Shown here: piece by piece, positions 6,353-6,374 of the stretch
Layout of the letters: the number at the start of each line of letters is the position of its first letter
Numbering within the stretch: the stretch's first letter is position 1
NCBI GenBank assembly: GCA_030590585.1
Contig: JAUUYD010000143.1
Coordinates: 1-6,374, forward strand
Reading direction: 5' to 3'
Length of the DNA: 6,374 nt
Source: Spirochaeta sp.
GTDB lineage: Bacteria; Spirochaetota; Spirochaetia; Spirochaetales_E; Spirochaetaceae_B
The notes under the pieces: model-generated
What the model was told of the DNA's origin: nothing
Databases searched by the model: none
The model's input: only the letters and a program-made list of their open reading frames with translations
Program-made: the position numbers and the translations under genes

Positions 6353-6369
6353 GTGAGTTAAAAACTGAC
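6353..6369. promoter_or_regulatory. Imperfect 17-bp dyad upstream of the aldolase gene
   Basis: GTGAGTT (6353-6359) and AACTGAC (6363-6369) pair at six of seven positions around an AAA centre, 28 bp upstream of the aldolase start. Size and place would suit an operator for a dimeric repressor or activator of the aldolase-MFS pair. It could equally be chance or part of an upstream gene's end. No convincing -10/-35 pair is visible in the 50 bp available. Confidence 0.25.
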
Positions 6370-6374
6370 TTCAA

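Noticed and set aside
6321..6374. Minus-strand frame open from the window end and stopping at a TGA that overlaps the aldolase ATG.
   Set aside because: Only 17 codons are visible with no recognisable sequence; an ATGA overlap would be normal for an operon, but this is too short to support a gene.

Overview
The window comes from a bacterium with the co-translational selenocysteine (Sec) pathway. Its core is an adjacent selA-selB pair, giving Ser-tRNA(Sec) to Sec-tRNA(Sec) conversion and the dedicated elongation factor. The flanking genes (carbamate kinase, a DhnA-type class I aldolase and an MFS transporter) suit a fermentative or anaerobic heterotroph, but I cannot place the organism from sequence alone. 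Base composition is uneven. The carbamate kinase gene is about 58% G+C over the lines I counted, selA is near 40%, and the region between them falls to 30% and then rises to 59%.

Layout, plus strand. Positions 1-825 hold the 3' part of a carbamate kinase gene (arcC-like) whose start lies outside the window. A 269-bp gap (826-1094) follows. It holds a 68-bp segment bounded by 14-bp imperfect inverted repeats, a perfect TATAAT box in AT-rich DNA, and a GC-rich leader that can fold into several hairpins, the last just ahead of the selA ribosome-binding site. selA (1095-2453) and selB (2456-4231) are separated by only 2 bp and are almost certainly co-transcribed.

The 157-bp gap between the convergent selB and MFS genes is nearly all inverted repeat. 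One hairpin module (4245-4299) is followed by an 80-bp segment (4306-4385) that folds as a cloverleaf: a perfect 12-bp outer stem enclosing three perfect hairpins. It probably terminates transcription, at least for selB, and looks like a copy of a dispersed repeat.

Layout, minus strand. A DhnA/DeoC-type aldolase gene (6324 down to 5536) is followed after 22 bp by a 12-helix MFS transporter gene (5513 down to 4389). Together they look like an uptake-plus-cleavage unit for an unidentified small molecule. An imperfect dyad lies just upstream of the aldolase gene.

The protein-coding genes belong to known families. The least explained parts are the two intergenic regions: the structured selA leader, which could carry SelB-mediated feedback like that known for E. 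coli selAB, and the cloverleaf repeat after selB. No selC tRNA, selD gene or selenoprotein gene is visible here.
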